The notes beneath the pieces were generated by a model. That model made no database searches. It saw only the letters and a list, made by a program, of their open reading frames with translations, and was not told where the DNA came from. Shown one piece after another: positions 54,117-62,922 of a stretch of DNA of 64,000 nt (within the stretch, counting starts at the first letter, position 1; each line of letters begins with the position of its first letter). The stretch comes from Paracoccus sp. MC1862 (GTDB taxonomy: Bacteria > Pseudomonadota > Alphaproteobacteria > Rhodobacterales > Rhodobacteraceae), in contig NZ_CP067225.1 of the NCBI RefSeq assembly GCF_016617715.1, forward strand, positions 496,001 to 560,000, given 5' to 3'. The translations under genes and the position numbers were made by a program.

Positions 54117-55145
54117 TTACGCTTCCGCAGTGCCGGTGATCGCGGCGAGTTGCGCGAGCTTCTGCTTCGCCTTTCCCGAGTCGAGGGAGTCGCGGGCGAT
54201 CTCGGCCCCTTCCCGCAGGGTCGCGGCGCGGCCTGCGATCACCAGCGCGGCTGCCGCGTTCAGCAGGACCGCATCGCGATAGGCGCCCTTTGCGCCGTCC
54301 AGCAGCGCGCGCAAGGCAGCGGCATTCTCGGCCGGCTCTCCGCCGATGATGTCATCGAAGGGATGGACGGGGAGGCCGGCATCCTCGGGCGAGATCTCGA
54401 ACTCGGTGATCTCTCCGTCCTTCAGTTGCGCCACCTGGCTGGGTTCGGCGATGGACAGCTCGTCGGTGCCGTCGCTACCATGGACCAGCCAGGCCGAGGT
54501 GGAACCGAGTTCGCGCAGGGTTTCCGCCATCGGCCGCAGCCATTCGGACGAGAAGGCGCCGGTCAGTTGCGCCCTGACGCCCGCGGGGTTCGTCATCGGG
54601 CCGAGCAGGTTGAAGATCGTCCGAGTTCCCAGTTCGTGCCGGGCCGGACCTACATGGCGCATGGCGGGATGATAGGTGGTCGCCATCATGAAGCAGATGC
54701 CGCATTCATCCAGCGACCGCTGCGCCTGTGCCGGGCCGCCCATGACGTCCAGCCCCAGATGGGTCAGCGCATCGGCCGAGCCGGATTTCGACGACAGGTT
54801 GCGGTTGCCGTGCTTGGCGACCGGCACGCCCGCGCCCGCCACCACGAAGGCGGTCGCGGTCGAGATGTTCAGCGTGCCCTTGCCGTCGCCTCCGGTGCCA
54901 ACGATGTCGATGGCACCTTCCGGGGCGGTGATGCGGTTCATGCGCGCGCGCATGGCGCGGACGGCGGCGGCGATCTCGTCCACCGTCTCGCCGCGCACCC
55001 GCATCGCCATCAGCAGCCCGCCGATCTGCGCGGGCGTGGCCTTGCCGTCGAAAAGGGCGCCAAAGGCGGCCTCGGCTTCCTCCCCGGTCAAGGGGCGGGT
55101 GGCGGAAATGCCGATCAGCGGCCGGATGTCGGTGGGCGTGGTCAT
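54117..55145 (-). CDS. trpD: anthranilate phosphoribosyltransferase
   Basis: 342 residues. The PRPP-binding loop is [42 protein letters not shown] and [16 protein letters not shown] complete the signature. It transfers phosphoribose to anthranilate. It overlaps trpG by 4 nt, and the two form trpGD on the minus strand; ung follows after 51 nt. Confidence 0.97.
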   Translation of the reverse strand: MTTPTDIRPLIGISATRPLTGEEAEAAFGALFDGKATPAQIGGLLMAMRVRGETVDEIAAAVRAMRARMNRITAPEGAIDIVGTGGDGKGTLNISTATAFVVAGAGVPVAKHGNRNLSSKSGSADALTHLGLDVMGGPAQAQRSLDECGICFMMATTYHPAMRHVGPARHELGTRTIFNLLGPMTNPAGVRAQLTGAFSSEWLRPMAETLRELGSTSAWLVHGSDGTDELSIAEPSQVAQLKDGEITEFEISPEDAGLPVHPFDDIIGGEPAENAAALRALLDGAKGAYRDAVLLNAAAALVIAGRAATLREGAEIARDSLDSGKAKQKLAQLAAITGTAEA

Positions 55146-55798
55146 GCGGCGGTCTCGACCGCGTTGGAACAGCGGCGCAGGAAGCTGGCGATCATCTCGT
55201 GCCCGTGTTCGGACCGGATGCTTTCAGGGTGGAACTGCACGCCCTCGATGGGGAGGCTGCGATGCACCAGTCCCATGATCGTGCCGTCGCCCGCAGTCGC
55301 CGTGACGCGCAGGGAATCCGGAAGGGTCTCAGTTTCCACCGTCAGCGAATGATAGCGCGTGGCCCGCAGGGGCGAGGGCAGGCCCGCGAAGACCCCGGTG
55401 CCGTCATGGGTGATGGCGTCGGTCTTGCCGTGGACGATGCGGGGCGCGCGGATGACGCGGCCGCCGAAGGCCTCGCCGATCGCCTGATGGCCGAGGCAGA
55501 CGCCCAGCAGCGGCACCCGCGCCTCGGCTGCCGCGCGGATCAGCGGCACGATGATGCCAGCCTGTCCCGGCGCGCAGGGGCCGGGCGAGACGAGGATGCC
55601 GTCGGCACCCCGCGCCAGCGCCTCATCCACCGTCAGGGCGTCGTTGCGGATGACTTCGACCTCGGCTCCGGCCTCGCCAAGATAGTGGACGAGGTTCCAG
55701 GTGAAGCTGTCGTAGTTGTCGATCATCAGGATCGACGGCCTTCTTGCGCCCGCTGCAGGAGCGGGAGAGGAAGGCCGGACAATGGCCGTGGAAGTCAT
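55142..55798 (-). CDS. trpG: anthranilate synthase component II (glutamine amidotransferase)
   Basis: 218 residues from ATG 55798; a start at 55726 ([10 protein letters not shown]) is the alternative, since residues before it are low complexity. [30 protein letters not shown], the catalytic Cys in [17 protein letters not shown] and the His-Glu dyad in GVQFHPESI are intact. It supplies ammonia to TrpE. It overlaps trpD. The partner trpE is 4.3 kb away on the opposite strand. Confidence 0.96.
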   Translation of the reverse strand: MTSTAIVRPSSPAPAAGARRPSILMIDNYDSFTWNLVHYLGEAGAEVEVIRNDALTVDEALARGADGILVSPGPCAPGQAGIIVPLIRAAAEARVPLLGVCLGHQAIGEAFGGRVIRAPRIVHGKTDAITHDGTGVFAGLPSPLRATRYHSLTVETETLPDSLRVTATAGDGTIMGLVHRSLPIEGVQFHPESIRSEHGHEMIASFLRRCSNAVETAA

Positions 55799-55968
55799 CG
55801 GCGCCTCGCAACAGGGTCGGGGTTCTGGAGCCGCCAAAGGGGGATGGCTCGGCGGCGGCGGTAGGCTATAGATGCTCCCAAGCCGCGCGGGGGGTCAACC
55901 CCGCCGGATGCTTTCGCGCCGCCGTCTGGCGGTCGAGGATATGTGACGGACAGGCAAGGGGCGATGGC

Positions 55969-56979
55969 ATGGCGGGTTTCCGGACCGGGCTGGTTCACGG
56001 CACGCTGATCTGCGGCGCGACGCTGGCCGCGCTGTCGCTGGCCTTTCCCCGGAGTGCCGAGGTCGAAGCGGAGCGGGGGCTGAAGACGGTTTCGGCGGCA
56101 GCCCAGCCTGAACCGCAGCCGTTGCCCGCCGACCCACCCGCAAGCGCGAACCCGCCCTTCATGCCGGTTCAGCCCGATGCTCCGGCGGCTGCGCCAGCCC
56201 CTGTTCCCTTGCCGCCGCAAGAGGTCACGGCAGCGGGTCAGCCCGCCGAGCCCGCTGCATCTTCTGTGCAAGCGCCCGTCATGGCTGCGCCGGATGCAGC
56301 CGAGGTGCCGGAAATCGCCTCCGGGAATACGCTGGCCGTCCCCCGCGACCCTGCAGGCCCGGCAGAGCGGCTGCCCGATCCCATCGGCTCGGATTTCCGG
56401 CGCGGTTCGGACGATCCACCGCTGGTGCCTGCGGCTTCCCCCGCATCTGTCGAGCGCCACGTTCCTCGCAGCGTCGCGGCCAGCGAGGAAGGGGCGCCGC
56501 CACCCGCGCCGGCCTCGGTCGAGGCCCCGCCCCTTCCGACGGCACCCGCCCTGTCCGATCTGCCTGCTCCCGAGGCCTTCGTGCCGGAACCGCTCATCCT
56601 TCCTGTCGAGGAAGCCCCTGCACCTGTTACTGCTCCCGGCCGCGTTGCCCTGCCCCAACTGGACAGCGCGCCCGAGCCGCGCAGGCCGCTGGACGAGACG
56701 CTTGCGACGGCCATGCGGGAACCCACCGCTTCTGCAGCGCCAGTGGACCCGCCTGCGCCGGAACCTGCAGCCGGCCCGCAGCCTGCCGTGACGGAAACGG
56801 CCGGGGCCTCGCAGGACGGCCCTGCCCGTGCCCCACGCCCCGCGCCCGACCTGTCGATCCCGCAGGCCTTGTTCGCGCCCGCCGCCGGCCCCCGCAGTGC
56901 CCCCGCATTGCCCCAGCCTGCGGCGGCGACTCCGGTTCGCCCCGACCTGTCCGACATCAACCCCGGAGCCTCGCGCTGA
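55969..56979 (+). CDS. Pro/Ala-rich anchored periplasmic protein
   Basis: 336 residues. The N-terminus MAGFRTGLVHGTLICGATLA is a signal anchor or signal peptide; the rest is about one-third Pro and Ala with short charged segments and no globular domain I can recognise. In relatives a similar N-terminal anchor precedes a divergent polysaccharide deacetylase domain, which is missing here, so this might be a shortened relative. Third codon positions follow genome bias, so it is probably translated. The stop overlaps the aminotransferase start (TGATG), so they are coupled. Confidence 0.65.
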   Translation: MAGFRTGLVHGTLICGATLAALSLAFPRSAEVEAERGLKTVSAAAQPEPQPLPADPPASANPPFMPVQPDAPAAAPAPVPLPPQEVTAAGQPAEPAASSVQAPVMAAPDAAEVPEIASGNTLAVPRDPAGPAERLPDPIGSDFRRGSDDPPLVPAASPASVERHVPRSVAASEEGAPPPAPASVEAPPLPTAPALSDLPAPEAFVPEPLILPVEEAPAPVTAPGRVALPQLDSAPEPRRPLDETLATAMREPTASAAPVDPPAPEPAAGPQPAVTETAGASQDGPARAPRPAPDLSIPQALFAPAAGPRSAPALPQPAAATPVRPDLSDINPGASR

Positions 56980-58154
56980 TGCTGCCCCTGAACCCCGATC
57001 TCGCCGCCACCTTCCGCCCCCCGGTGATGGAGGCGCGGCGCTGGCTGCAGGGGCTTGCCGCCGATCCAGAGCGTCCGCTGATCAACGTCAGCCAGGCCGC
57101 GCCCGTCGATCCGCCGCCCGAGGGGCTGCGGCAGGCCATCGCGGATGCCTCGCTGACCCGCGCGGAGGCGCATCTTTACGGTCCCGTCCTCGGCAACCCC
57201 GACCTGCGCGAGGCCGTCGCCGCAGAATGGAGCCGCGCCTATGGCGGCAGCCTGACCCCTGCCAATGTCGCGATCACGCAGGGCTGCAACCAGGCCTTCT
57301 GCGCGGCCATCGCCACGGTCGCGCGGGCAGGGGACGAGGTCATCATCCCGGTGCCGTGGTACTTCAATCACAAGATGTGGTTGGACATGCAGGGCATCCG
57401 CGCGGTGCCGCTGGCCTGCGGGCAGGGGATGGTGCCCGACCCGGATGCCGCCGCCGCTCTGGTGACGCCCAACACCAGGGCGCTTGTGCTGGTCAGCCCC
57501 AACAACCCCTCGGGCGCCGAATACCCGGCCGAGGTGCTGCGCGGCTTTTACGACCTCGCCAGCCAGCAGGGCCTAGCGCTGATCCTTGACGAAACCTACC
57601 GCGACTTCGATTCGCGCGACGGCGCGCCGCATGACCTGTTCACGGACCCCGACTGGGGCGACACGCTGATCCAGCTTTATTCCTTTTCCAAGGCTTACCG
57701 CCTGACCGGCCACCGCGTCGGCGCCCTGGTCGCCAGCGAGTCGCGGCAGGTCGAGGTGGAAAAGGTGCTGGACACCCTCGCCATCTGCGCCCCGCAGCTT
57801 GGCCAGATCGGCGCCTTGTGGGGGATGCAGCACCTGCGCGACTGGCTGGCGGGCGAGCGGCAGGAGATCCTGTGCCGCCGCGCCGCCATGACCCGCGCGA
57901 TGGCGGGGCTGGAAGGCTGGCGGCTCAAGGGCTGCGGCGCCTATTTCGCCTGGGCGGAACATCCCTTCGCGGAAAGCTCGGCCCAGCTTGCGCCAAGGCT
58001 GGTGCATGAGGCGGGCGTGCTGCTGCTGCCCGGCACGATGTTCATGCCCGAAGGCGACCCCGAGGCCGCCCGCCATGTCCGCATCGCCTTTGCCAATGTG
58101 GACGAGGCCGGCATTGCCGCGCTGGCGGAACGGCTTGCCGCCGTCGCCGCCTGA
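56979..58154 (+). CDS. PLP-dependent class I/II aminotransferase
   Basis: 391 residues. The PLP lysine is in LYSFSKAYRLTGHRVGAL; LVLVSPNNPSGAEYP and ILDETYRDFDSRDG bind cofactor and substrate; a ITQGCNQAFCAAI loop is typical of the fold-I family. It transfers an amino group between an amino acid and a keto acid; the specific pair cannot be deduced. Its ATG is coupled to the upstream Pro/Ala-rich gene and it reads towards ppiD-trpE. Confidence 0.92.
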   Translation: MLPLNPDLAATFRPPVMEARRWLQGLAADPERPLINVSQAAPVDPPPEGLRQAIADASLTRAEAHLYGPVLGNPDLREAVAAEWSRAYGGSLTPANVAITQGCNQAFCAAIATVARAGDEVIIPVPWYFNHKMWLDMQGIRAVPLACGQGMVPDPDAAAALVTPNTRALVLVSPNNPSGAEYPAEVLRGFYDLASQQGLALILDETYRDFDSRDGAPHDLFTDPDWGDTLIQLYSFSKAYRLTGHRVGALVASESRQVEVEKVLDTLAICAPQLGQIGALWGMQHLRDWLAGERQEILCRRAAMTRAMAGLEGWRLKGCGAYFAWAEHPFAESSAQLAPRLVHEAGVLLLPGTMFMPEGDPEAARHVRIAFANVDEAGIAALAERLAAVAA

Positions 58155-58237
58155 GCCCGCCCCAAGCGGCGGCTTGCCCGGAACACCCCCGCGCCCTAAG
58201 AACGCGGGCGAATTGCACCAGACAAGGGAACCAGCCG

Positions 58238-60136
58238 ATGAGCAGCCTGCGGACCAAGGGAAAATCGACGGTGGTCTGGCTGCTGATGGGGATGCTGCTG
58301 CTGGGCCTCGGCGGCTTCGGGATCACCAACTTCTCGGGCATCGGCTCGGCCGCGATCGGCGCGGTGGGGGATACCGAGATCGACGGCGACGACTACCTGC
58401 GCGCGGTGTCCTCGGAAATCCGCACGCTGGCCGCCCAGACCGGCCAGACCCTGACGCCCGAACAGGCCCGCGCCATCGGCATCACCCGTAACGTGCAGGC
58501 CCGCCTGTTCACCGCCGCGGCCCTTGAGGAAGAAGCCCGGCGCATCGGCCTGTCCGTGGGCGACGAGACGGTGCTGCGCGACCTGACCACCGCGCCGGGG
58601 TTCCAGACCACCGGCGGCCAGTTCGACCCGGCCCGCTATCAGGATGTTCTGCGGCAGGACGGCCTGCGCCCCGCCGAGTTTGAGGAGGATGTCCGCATGG
58701 ACGCCGCCCGCCTGATCCTGCAGGACGCGGTCGTGGGCGGCGTCATCGCCCCCCGGACGCTGCGCGACAACACCGCCGCATGGATTCTGGAACGCCGCGA
58801 CTTTTCCTGGGACGAGCTGACCAGCGAAGATCTCGGCGCCCCGATTTCCGCCCCGGATGACGAGACGCTGGCCGCCTGGCACCAGGGCAACGCCGCCCGC
58901 TTCACTGCGCCCGAAGTGCGGCGGATCACCTTTGCCTGGCTGACCCCCGAGATGCTGGTGGACAGCGTCGAACTGGACGAGACCGCGCTGCGCGACCTTT
59001 ATGAAAGCCGCATCGACGAGTTCCGGCAGCCCGAGCGCCGCATGGTCGAGCGGCTGGTCTATCCCTCGGAAGCCGATGCCGCCGCCGCCAAGGCCCGTCT
59101 GGATACCGGGGAAGCCACCTTCGAGCAGCTTGCCGCCGAACGCGGGCTGACGCTGTCCGACATCGACCTGGGCGAGCCGTCCGAAGCCGAGCTTGGCGCG
59201 GCGGGGCCTGCCGTCTTCGCGCTTGACCAGCCGGGCGTCGTGGGGCCTGTCCAGACCCCGCTCGGCCCGGCGCTGATGTCCATGAATGCGATCCTCGACC
59301 CGGTGGACATCCCCTTCGAGCAGGCGGTGGTGGATCTGCGCGCCGAGGCCGCCGCCGACCGCGCCCGCCGGGTGATCGAGGAACAGGCGCATGACCTGGA
59401 AGACCGGATCGCCGGCGGCGCCACGCTGGAGGAACTGGCCGAGGCCACCGACATGGAGCTTGGCACCATCGCGTTCTCGGCGGAAACGCCCTCGGAAGGG
59501 ATCGCCGCCTATCCCGGCTTCCGCGAGCGCGCCCGCGTTCTTTCCGAATCCGATTTCCCCCAGCTTCACCAGTTCGACGAAGGCGGCATCTTCGCCATGC
59601 GGCTGGACGAGCTTGTTGCCCCCGCGCTGATCCCCTTCGATGAGGTGCGGGACGAGGTGCTGGCCGACTGGACCGCCGCCGAAACCCGGCGCGAGTTGAA
59701 GGCCCGCGCCGAGGAACGCGAGCTGGTGGTCGAATCCGAGGCCGAGGCGAATGCGCCGGCCAGCACCGACGAGACCGTGGGACCGGCCGCGCTTGCGCCC
59801 GCACAGGGCTTTCAGGTCGCCACGGATGTCGAGCGTGACACCGGCATCGAGGGCGTGCCGCAATCCGTCGTCGCCGACGGCTTCCGCCTGACCGAGCCGG
59901 GCGAGGTCGCCGCCGTCGAGGCCGAGGGCCGGGTGTTCATCATCCGCCTCGACGCGATCAGGCCCGCCGACCTGACGGCCGAGGAAGCCGCGCCGATCGT
60001 TGCAGGCGTCGAAAACCGGCTGACGAACTCGTTGCAGGCGGACCTGTTCAACGCCTATGCCCGTGCCCTGCAGATGAAGCATGGGATCACGATCAGCGAC
60101 AGTGCGCTCGCCGCCGCCGACGCGCGGCTGCAGTGA
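58238..60136 (+). CDS. ppiD: PpiD-like membrane-anchored peptidyl-prolyl isomerase/chaperone
   Basis: 632 residues. An N-terminal membrane anchor (STVVWLLMGMLLLGLGGFGI, about residues 12-31) is followed by a SurA-N-like domain (VGDTEIDGDDYLRAVSSEIRTL) and a central parvulin-like part around residues 265-380. The parvulin catalytic pattern is weak, as in many PpiD. It acts in the periplasm on newly exported proteins. The stop overlaps the trpE start (TGATG), an order ppiD-trpE conserved in Rhodobacteraceae as far as I recall. Confidence 0.88.
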   Translation: MSSLRTKGKSTVVWLLMGMLLLGLGGFGITNFSGIGSAAIGAVGDTEIDGDDYLRAVSSEIRTLAAQTGQTLTPEQARAIGITRNVQARLFTAAALEEEARRIGLSVGDETVLRDLTTAPGFQTTGGQFDPARYQDVLRQDGLRPAEFEEDVRMDAARLILQDAVVGGVIAPRTLRDNTAAWILERRDFSWDELTSEDLGAPISAPDDETLAAWHQGNAARFTAPEVRRITFAWLTPEMLVDSVELDETALRDLYESRIDEFRQPERRMVERLVYPSEADAAAAKARLDTGEATFEQLAAERGLTLSDIDLGEPSEAELGAAGPAVFALDQPGVVGPVQTPLGPALMSMNAILDPVDIPFEQAVVDLRAEAAADRARRVIEEQAHDLEDRIAGGATLEELAEATDMELGTIAFSAETPSEGIAAYPGFRERARVLSESDFPQLHQFDEGGIFAMRLDELVAPALIPFDEVRDEVLADWTAAETRRELKARAEERELVVESEAEANAPASTDETVGPAALAPAQGFQVATDVERDTGIEGVPQSVVADGFRLTEPGEVAAVEAEGRVFIIRLDAIRPADLTAEEAAPIVAGVENRLTNSLQADLFNAYARALQMKHGITISDSALAAADARLQ

Positions 60137-61638
60137 TGGAGCTGACGCCCGACTTTCCTGCTTTCGAACGCGCCTGGGCCGAGGGCCGCAACCAGCTTGT
60201 GACGATCCGGCTGGCCGCGGACCTCGACACCCCTGTCAGCCTGATGCTGAAGCTGGCCGAGGCCGCGCCCTTGTCCTTCATGCTGGAAAGCGTGACGGGG
60301 GGCGAGGTGAGGGGCCGCTATTCCATCGTCGGGATGAAGCCCGACCTGGTCTGGGAATGTCGCGGCCGCCAGGCCCGCATCAACCGTCAGGCGCGCTATT
60401 CGGACAGCTTCGAGGACGACCCCCGTCCGCCGCTGGAGAGTCTGCGGGCGCTGATCGCCGAAAGCCGGATCGAGATGCCCGAGGGCGTGCCCGCCAGCGG
60501 CGCGGGCCTTTTCGGCTATCTGGGCTACGACATGATCCGGCTGGTCGAGCATCTGCCGCACGTCAATCCCGACCCCATCGGCGTGCCCGACGCGATGCTG
60601 CTGCGCCCCTCGGTCGTGGCCGTGCTGGACGGGGTGAAGGGCGAGGTGCTGCTGTGTGCCCCGGCTTGGGCTGATCCTGCGGTCCCTGCCCGCGCGGCTT
60701 ACGCACAGGCCGCGGAACGGGTGATGGAGGCGCTGCGCGCGCTCGACCGCCAGCCTACGGAACCCCGCGCCTTGGGCGAGACCGTCGCCATCGGCGAGGC
60801 GCGATCCAACTTCACCCGCGAAGGCTATGTCGCGGCGGTGGAAAGGGCCAAGGATTACATCCGCGCGGGCGACATCTTCCAGTGCGTCCCCTCGCAACGC
60901 TGGGCCATCGACTTCCCGCTGCCGCCCTTTGCGCTGTATCGCAGCCTGCGGCGGACGAACCCTTCGCCCTTCATGTTCTTCCTCAACATGGGCAGCTTCC
61001 AGATCGTCGGCGCCTCGCCCGAGATCCTCGTGCGGCTTCGGGACAACGAGGTGACGATCCGCCCCATTGCCGGCACCCGCCCGCGTGGCGCGACCCCCGA
61101 CGAGGACCGCGCAAACGAGGCGAGCCTGCTGGCCGATGAAAAGGAACTGGCCGAGCACCTGATGCTGCTGGACCTCGGGCGCAACGACGTGGGCCGGGTG
61201 GCCAGGGTAGGCACCGTGCGCCCGACCGAGGAGTTCATCATCGAGCGCTATTCCCACGTCATGCACATCGTCTCGAACGTGGTCGGAGAGTTGCGCGAAG
61301 GCGAGGACGCGCTGTCCGCCCTGCTGGCCGGGCTGCCTGCCGGCACCGTCAGCGGCGCCCCCAAGGTCCGCGCGATGCAGATCATCGACGAACTGGAACC
61401 CGAGAAGCGCGGCATCTACGGCGGTGCCATCGGTTATTTCGCGGCGAATGGCGAGATGGACATGTGCATCGCCCTGCGGACCGGCGTGGTCAAGGACGGC
61501 ACGCTTTATGTGCAATCGGGCGGGGGCGTCGTCTATGACAGCGATCCGCAGGCCGAGTTCACGGAATGTCTTCACAAGTCCCGCGCGATGATCCGGGCCG
61601 CGGAAGGCGCGGCGCGGTTCGTGCGCGGGAACGGCTGA
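60136..61638 (+). CDS. trpE: anthranilate synthase component I
   Basis: 500 residues from ATG 60136 (GTG 60133 is an alternative). The feedback site is near LMLKLAEAAPLSFMLESV; the chorismate-binding part has GDIFQCVPSQRW, PIAGTRPRGATPDEDR, LLDLGRNDVGRV, GTVSGAPKVRAMQIIDELE and GGAIGYF. It makes anthranilate from chorismate with TrpG. It is coupled to ppiD rather than to trpGDC, which run on the other strand. A 12-bp inverted repeat follows the stop. Confidence 0.97.
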   Translation: MELTPDFPAFERAWAEGRNQLVTIRLAADLDTPVSLMLKLAEAAPLSFMLESVTGGEVRGRYSIVGMKPDLVWECRGRQARINRQARYSDSFEDDPRPPLESLRALIAESRIEMPEGVPASGAGLFGYLGYDMIRLVEHLPHVNPDPIGVPDAMLLRPSVVAVLDGVKGEVLLCAPAWADPAVPARAAYAQAAERVMEALRALDRQPTEPRALGETVAIGEARSNFTREGYVAAVERAKDYIRAGDIFQCVPSQRWAIDFPLPPFALYRSLRRTNPSPFMFFLNMGSFQIVGASPEILVRLRDNEVTIRPIAGTRPRGATPDEDRANEASLLADEKELAEHLMLLDLGRNDVGRVARVGTVRPTEEFIIERYSHVMHIVSNVVGELREGEDALSALLAGLPAGTVSGAPKVRAMQIIDELEPEKRGIYGGAIGYFAANGEMDMCIALRTGVVKDGTLYVQSGGGVVYDSDPQAEFTECLHKSRAMIRAAEGAARFVRGNG

Positions 61639-61640
61639 CG

Positions 61641-61680
61641 CGCCGCCCGAGGGCGCGGGACTTGCGTGCCTCGGGCGGCG
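61641..61680. terminator. 12-bp inverted repeat between convergent trpE and a small gene
   Basis: CGCCGCCCGAGG (61641-61652) and CCTCGGGCGGCG (61669-61680) are perfect complements around a 16-nt loop, 3 nt past trpE. No U tract, but stem stability is high; likely a bidirectional stop. Confidence 0.6.
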
Positions 61681-61683
61681 GGA

Positions 61684-61860
61684 TCACCTGAGTTCCGGCT
61701 GGTTCTGCCGCCCGGCGGCCGGGTGGCGCATCGGTTCCTGATCCCGGTTGCGGCGGCGGATGCGCTGGGCCTCCTCGACCCGCATCCGGGCCTTCATCAG
61801 GCCCGCCTCCTCATCGTCGGTGTCAAGCGCAAGCTCGTAGCGGCGGATTTCCTTGGTCAT
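61684..61860 (-). CDS. small hydrophilic, charged protein (58 residues)
   Basis: The ATG at 61860 has GGAGG 5 nt upstream. Composition is Arg/Glu/Asp-rich (MTKEIRRYELALDTDDEEAG, then MKARMRVEEAQRIRRRNRDQ); a helical central part and a disordered Pro/Gln tail are likely. No membrane segment or family recognised. An exact GGAAC-N16-CGTT promoter lies 31 nt upstream, so it is probably stress-induced. Confidence 0.65.
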   Translation of the reverse strand: MTKEIRRYELALDTDDEEAGLMKARMRVEEAQRIRRRNRDQEPMRHPAAGRQNQPELR

Positions 61861-61890
61861 GCCATCCTCCCCAGGCAAAGCAATCATACG

Positions 61891-61915
61891 AACGTCTTAG
61901 ACGCCCGCAAGTTCC
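61891..61915 (-). promoter_or_regulatory. ECF sigma-type promoter, GGAAC-N16-CGTT
   Basis: On the minus strand GGAAC (61915-61911), 16 nt, CGTT (61894-61891). An exact match to the alphaproteobacterial EcfG (general stress) consensus, 31 nt upstream of the small gene start. Its expected start point leaves about 24 nt of leader. Confidence 0.65.
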
Positions 61916-61917
61916 GG

Positions 61918-61943
61918 GGAACCTGCACGGGGTCGCATCGGTT
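61918..61943 (+). promoter_or_regulatory. ECF sigma-type promoter, GGAAC-N17-GGTT
   Basis: GGAAC (61918-61922), 17 nt, GGTT (61940-61943): one mismatch from the EcfG consensus, 26 nt before the 63-residue gene. It is divergent from the promoter at 61891-61915. Confidence 0.5.
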
Positions 61944-61969
61944 CCTTCCGCATGACAAAGGAGACGACG

Positions 61970-62161
61970 ATGACGCCCGATCCCAAAGACCCGACCGAGC
62001 CGCGCCACGCGGTCAGCGACCTCAAGCGCGGCGAATCGACCGAAATTGCAGACGAAGCCGCGCTGCAGAACGAATACACCGGCGAGGTCGAGCGCGATGG
62101 CATCCCGGCCAACGGCACCCAGCCGACCGAGGCCCGCGGCCCCGACGATGTCGGCGCCTGA
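61970..62161 (+). CDS. small acidic hydrophilic protein (63 residues)
   Basis: The ATG at 61970 has AAGGAG 6 nt upstream (MTPDPKDPTEPRHAVSDLKR). It is rich in Asp, Glu, Pro and Thr with no hydrophobic core, so probably disordered. No family recognised. It is the first of two small genes in tandem, 18 nt before the next, and follows an ECF-type promoter. Confidence 0.7.
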   Translation: MTPDPKDPTEPRHAVSDLKRGESTEIADEAALQNEYTGEVERDGIPANGTQPTEARGPDDVGA

Positions 62162-62179
62162 CCCGAAAAGGAGAATGAA

Positions 62180-62350
62180 ATGGGCAACCTGACCTCTGAA
62201 ACCGTTCGCTATGAACGCACCGAGGACGTGCGGTCGGACAACGCCGAGCGCGCCAAGCGCCAGCAGTCCGAGCAGGAAGCCGCAATCCAGGATCCGAAGA
62301 CGAAAGAGGGCAACGTGCCCCCGGCGAACCCCGGCAAGGCCACGGGGTAA
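62180..62350 (+). CDS. small charged protein (56 residues)
   Basis: The ATG at 62180 has AAGGAG 6 nt upstream. The sequence is hydrophilic (MGNLTSETVRYERTEDVRSD, then NAERAKRQQSEQEAAIQDPK) with a Pro/Gly tail; a short amphipathic helix is possible. No family recognised. Second gene of the tandem; an intrinsic terminator follows after 5 nt. Composition is like the neighbour, so duplicated or functionally linked genes are possible, without clear identity. Confidence 0.7.
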   Translation: MGNLTSETVRYERTEDVRSDNAERAKRQQSEQEAAIQDPKTKEGNVPPANPGKATG

Positions 62351-62355
62351 TGCAG

Positions 62356-62380
62356 AAGGCCGGGGAAATCCCCGGCCTTT
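62356..62380. terminator. bidirectional terminator between the small-gene pair and gpt
   Basis: AAGGCCGGGG-AAAT-CCCCGGCCTT, a perfect 10-bp stem with a short T run on the plus side (TTT) and on the minus side (TTC). Confidence 0.8.
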
Positions 62381-62383
62381 CGC

Positions 62384-62908
62384 CTAGTCGCTGCCCCGGT
62401 AGGGCTCGACATATTGCAGCGCCAGGTCCCAGGGGAAGAAGATCCATGTGTCCTGGGTGACCTCGGTGATATAGGTCTGCACCATCGGCTGGCCCTTGGG
62501 CTTGGCGTAGACCGTGGCGAAATGCGCTTTGGGATACATCTTCCGCACCAGTTCCAGCGTTCGGCCGCTGTCCACGAGGTCATCGACGACCAGCACGCCC
62601 TCGCCGTCGCCCATCATCTCGGGGTCGGGGGCCTTGAGCACCTGCAACTCGCCCTGTTCGCCCTTGCGATAGGATTTCACGCTGATCGTATCGATGGTGC
62701 GGATGTCCAGTTCCCGCGCGACGATCATCGCCGGGACCATGCCGCCGCGCGTGATCGCCACCACCGCGCGCCAGTCGCCGCCGCCCAACGGGGCCTTGTC
62801 CTGCAGCCGCCAGGCCAAGGCGCGGGCATCGCGGTGCATCTGGTCCCAGCTGACATGGAAGCCACGTTCATGCGGCAGGCGATCCGGGCGACCCTCGGAA
62901 GGGGACAT
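62384..62908 (-). CDS. gpt: xanthine phosphoribosyltransferase
   Basis: 174 residues from ATG 62908. The PRPP-binding loop [37 protein letters not shown] and [12 protein letters not shown] identify the xanthine/guanine PRTase of the Gpt type. It salvages xanthine and guanine to nucleotides. Reading upstream of 62908 in this frame enters the LysE gene and is not coding for this protein. The LysE gene is 14 nt upstream on the same strand. Confidence 0.95.
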   Translation of the reverse strand: MSPSEGRPDRLPHERGFHVSWDQMHRDARALAWRLQDKAPLGGGDWRAVVAITRGGMVPAMIVARELDIRTIDTISVKSYRKGEQGELQVLKAPDPEMMGDGEGVLVVDDLVDSGRTLELVRKMYPKAHFATVYAKPKGQPMVQTYITEVTQDTWIFFPWDLALQYVEPYRGSD

Positions 62909-62922
62909 GGGCGAACTCCTTT

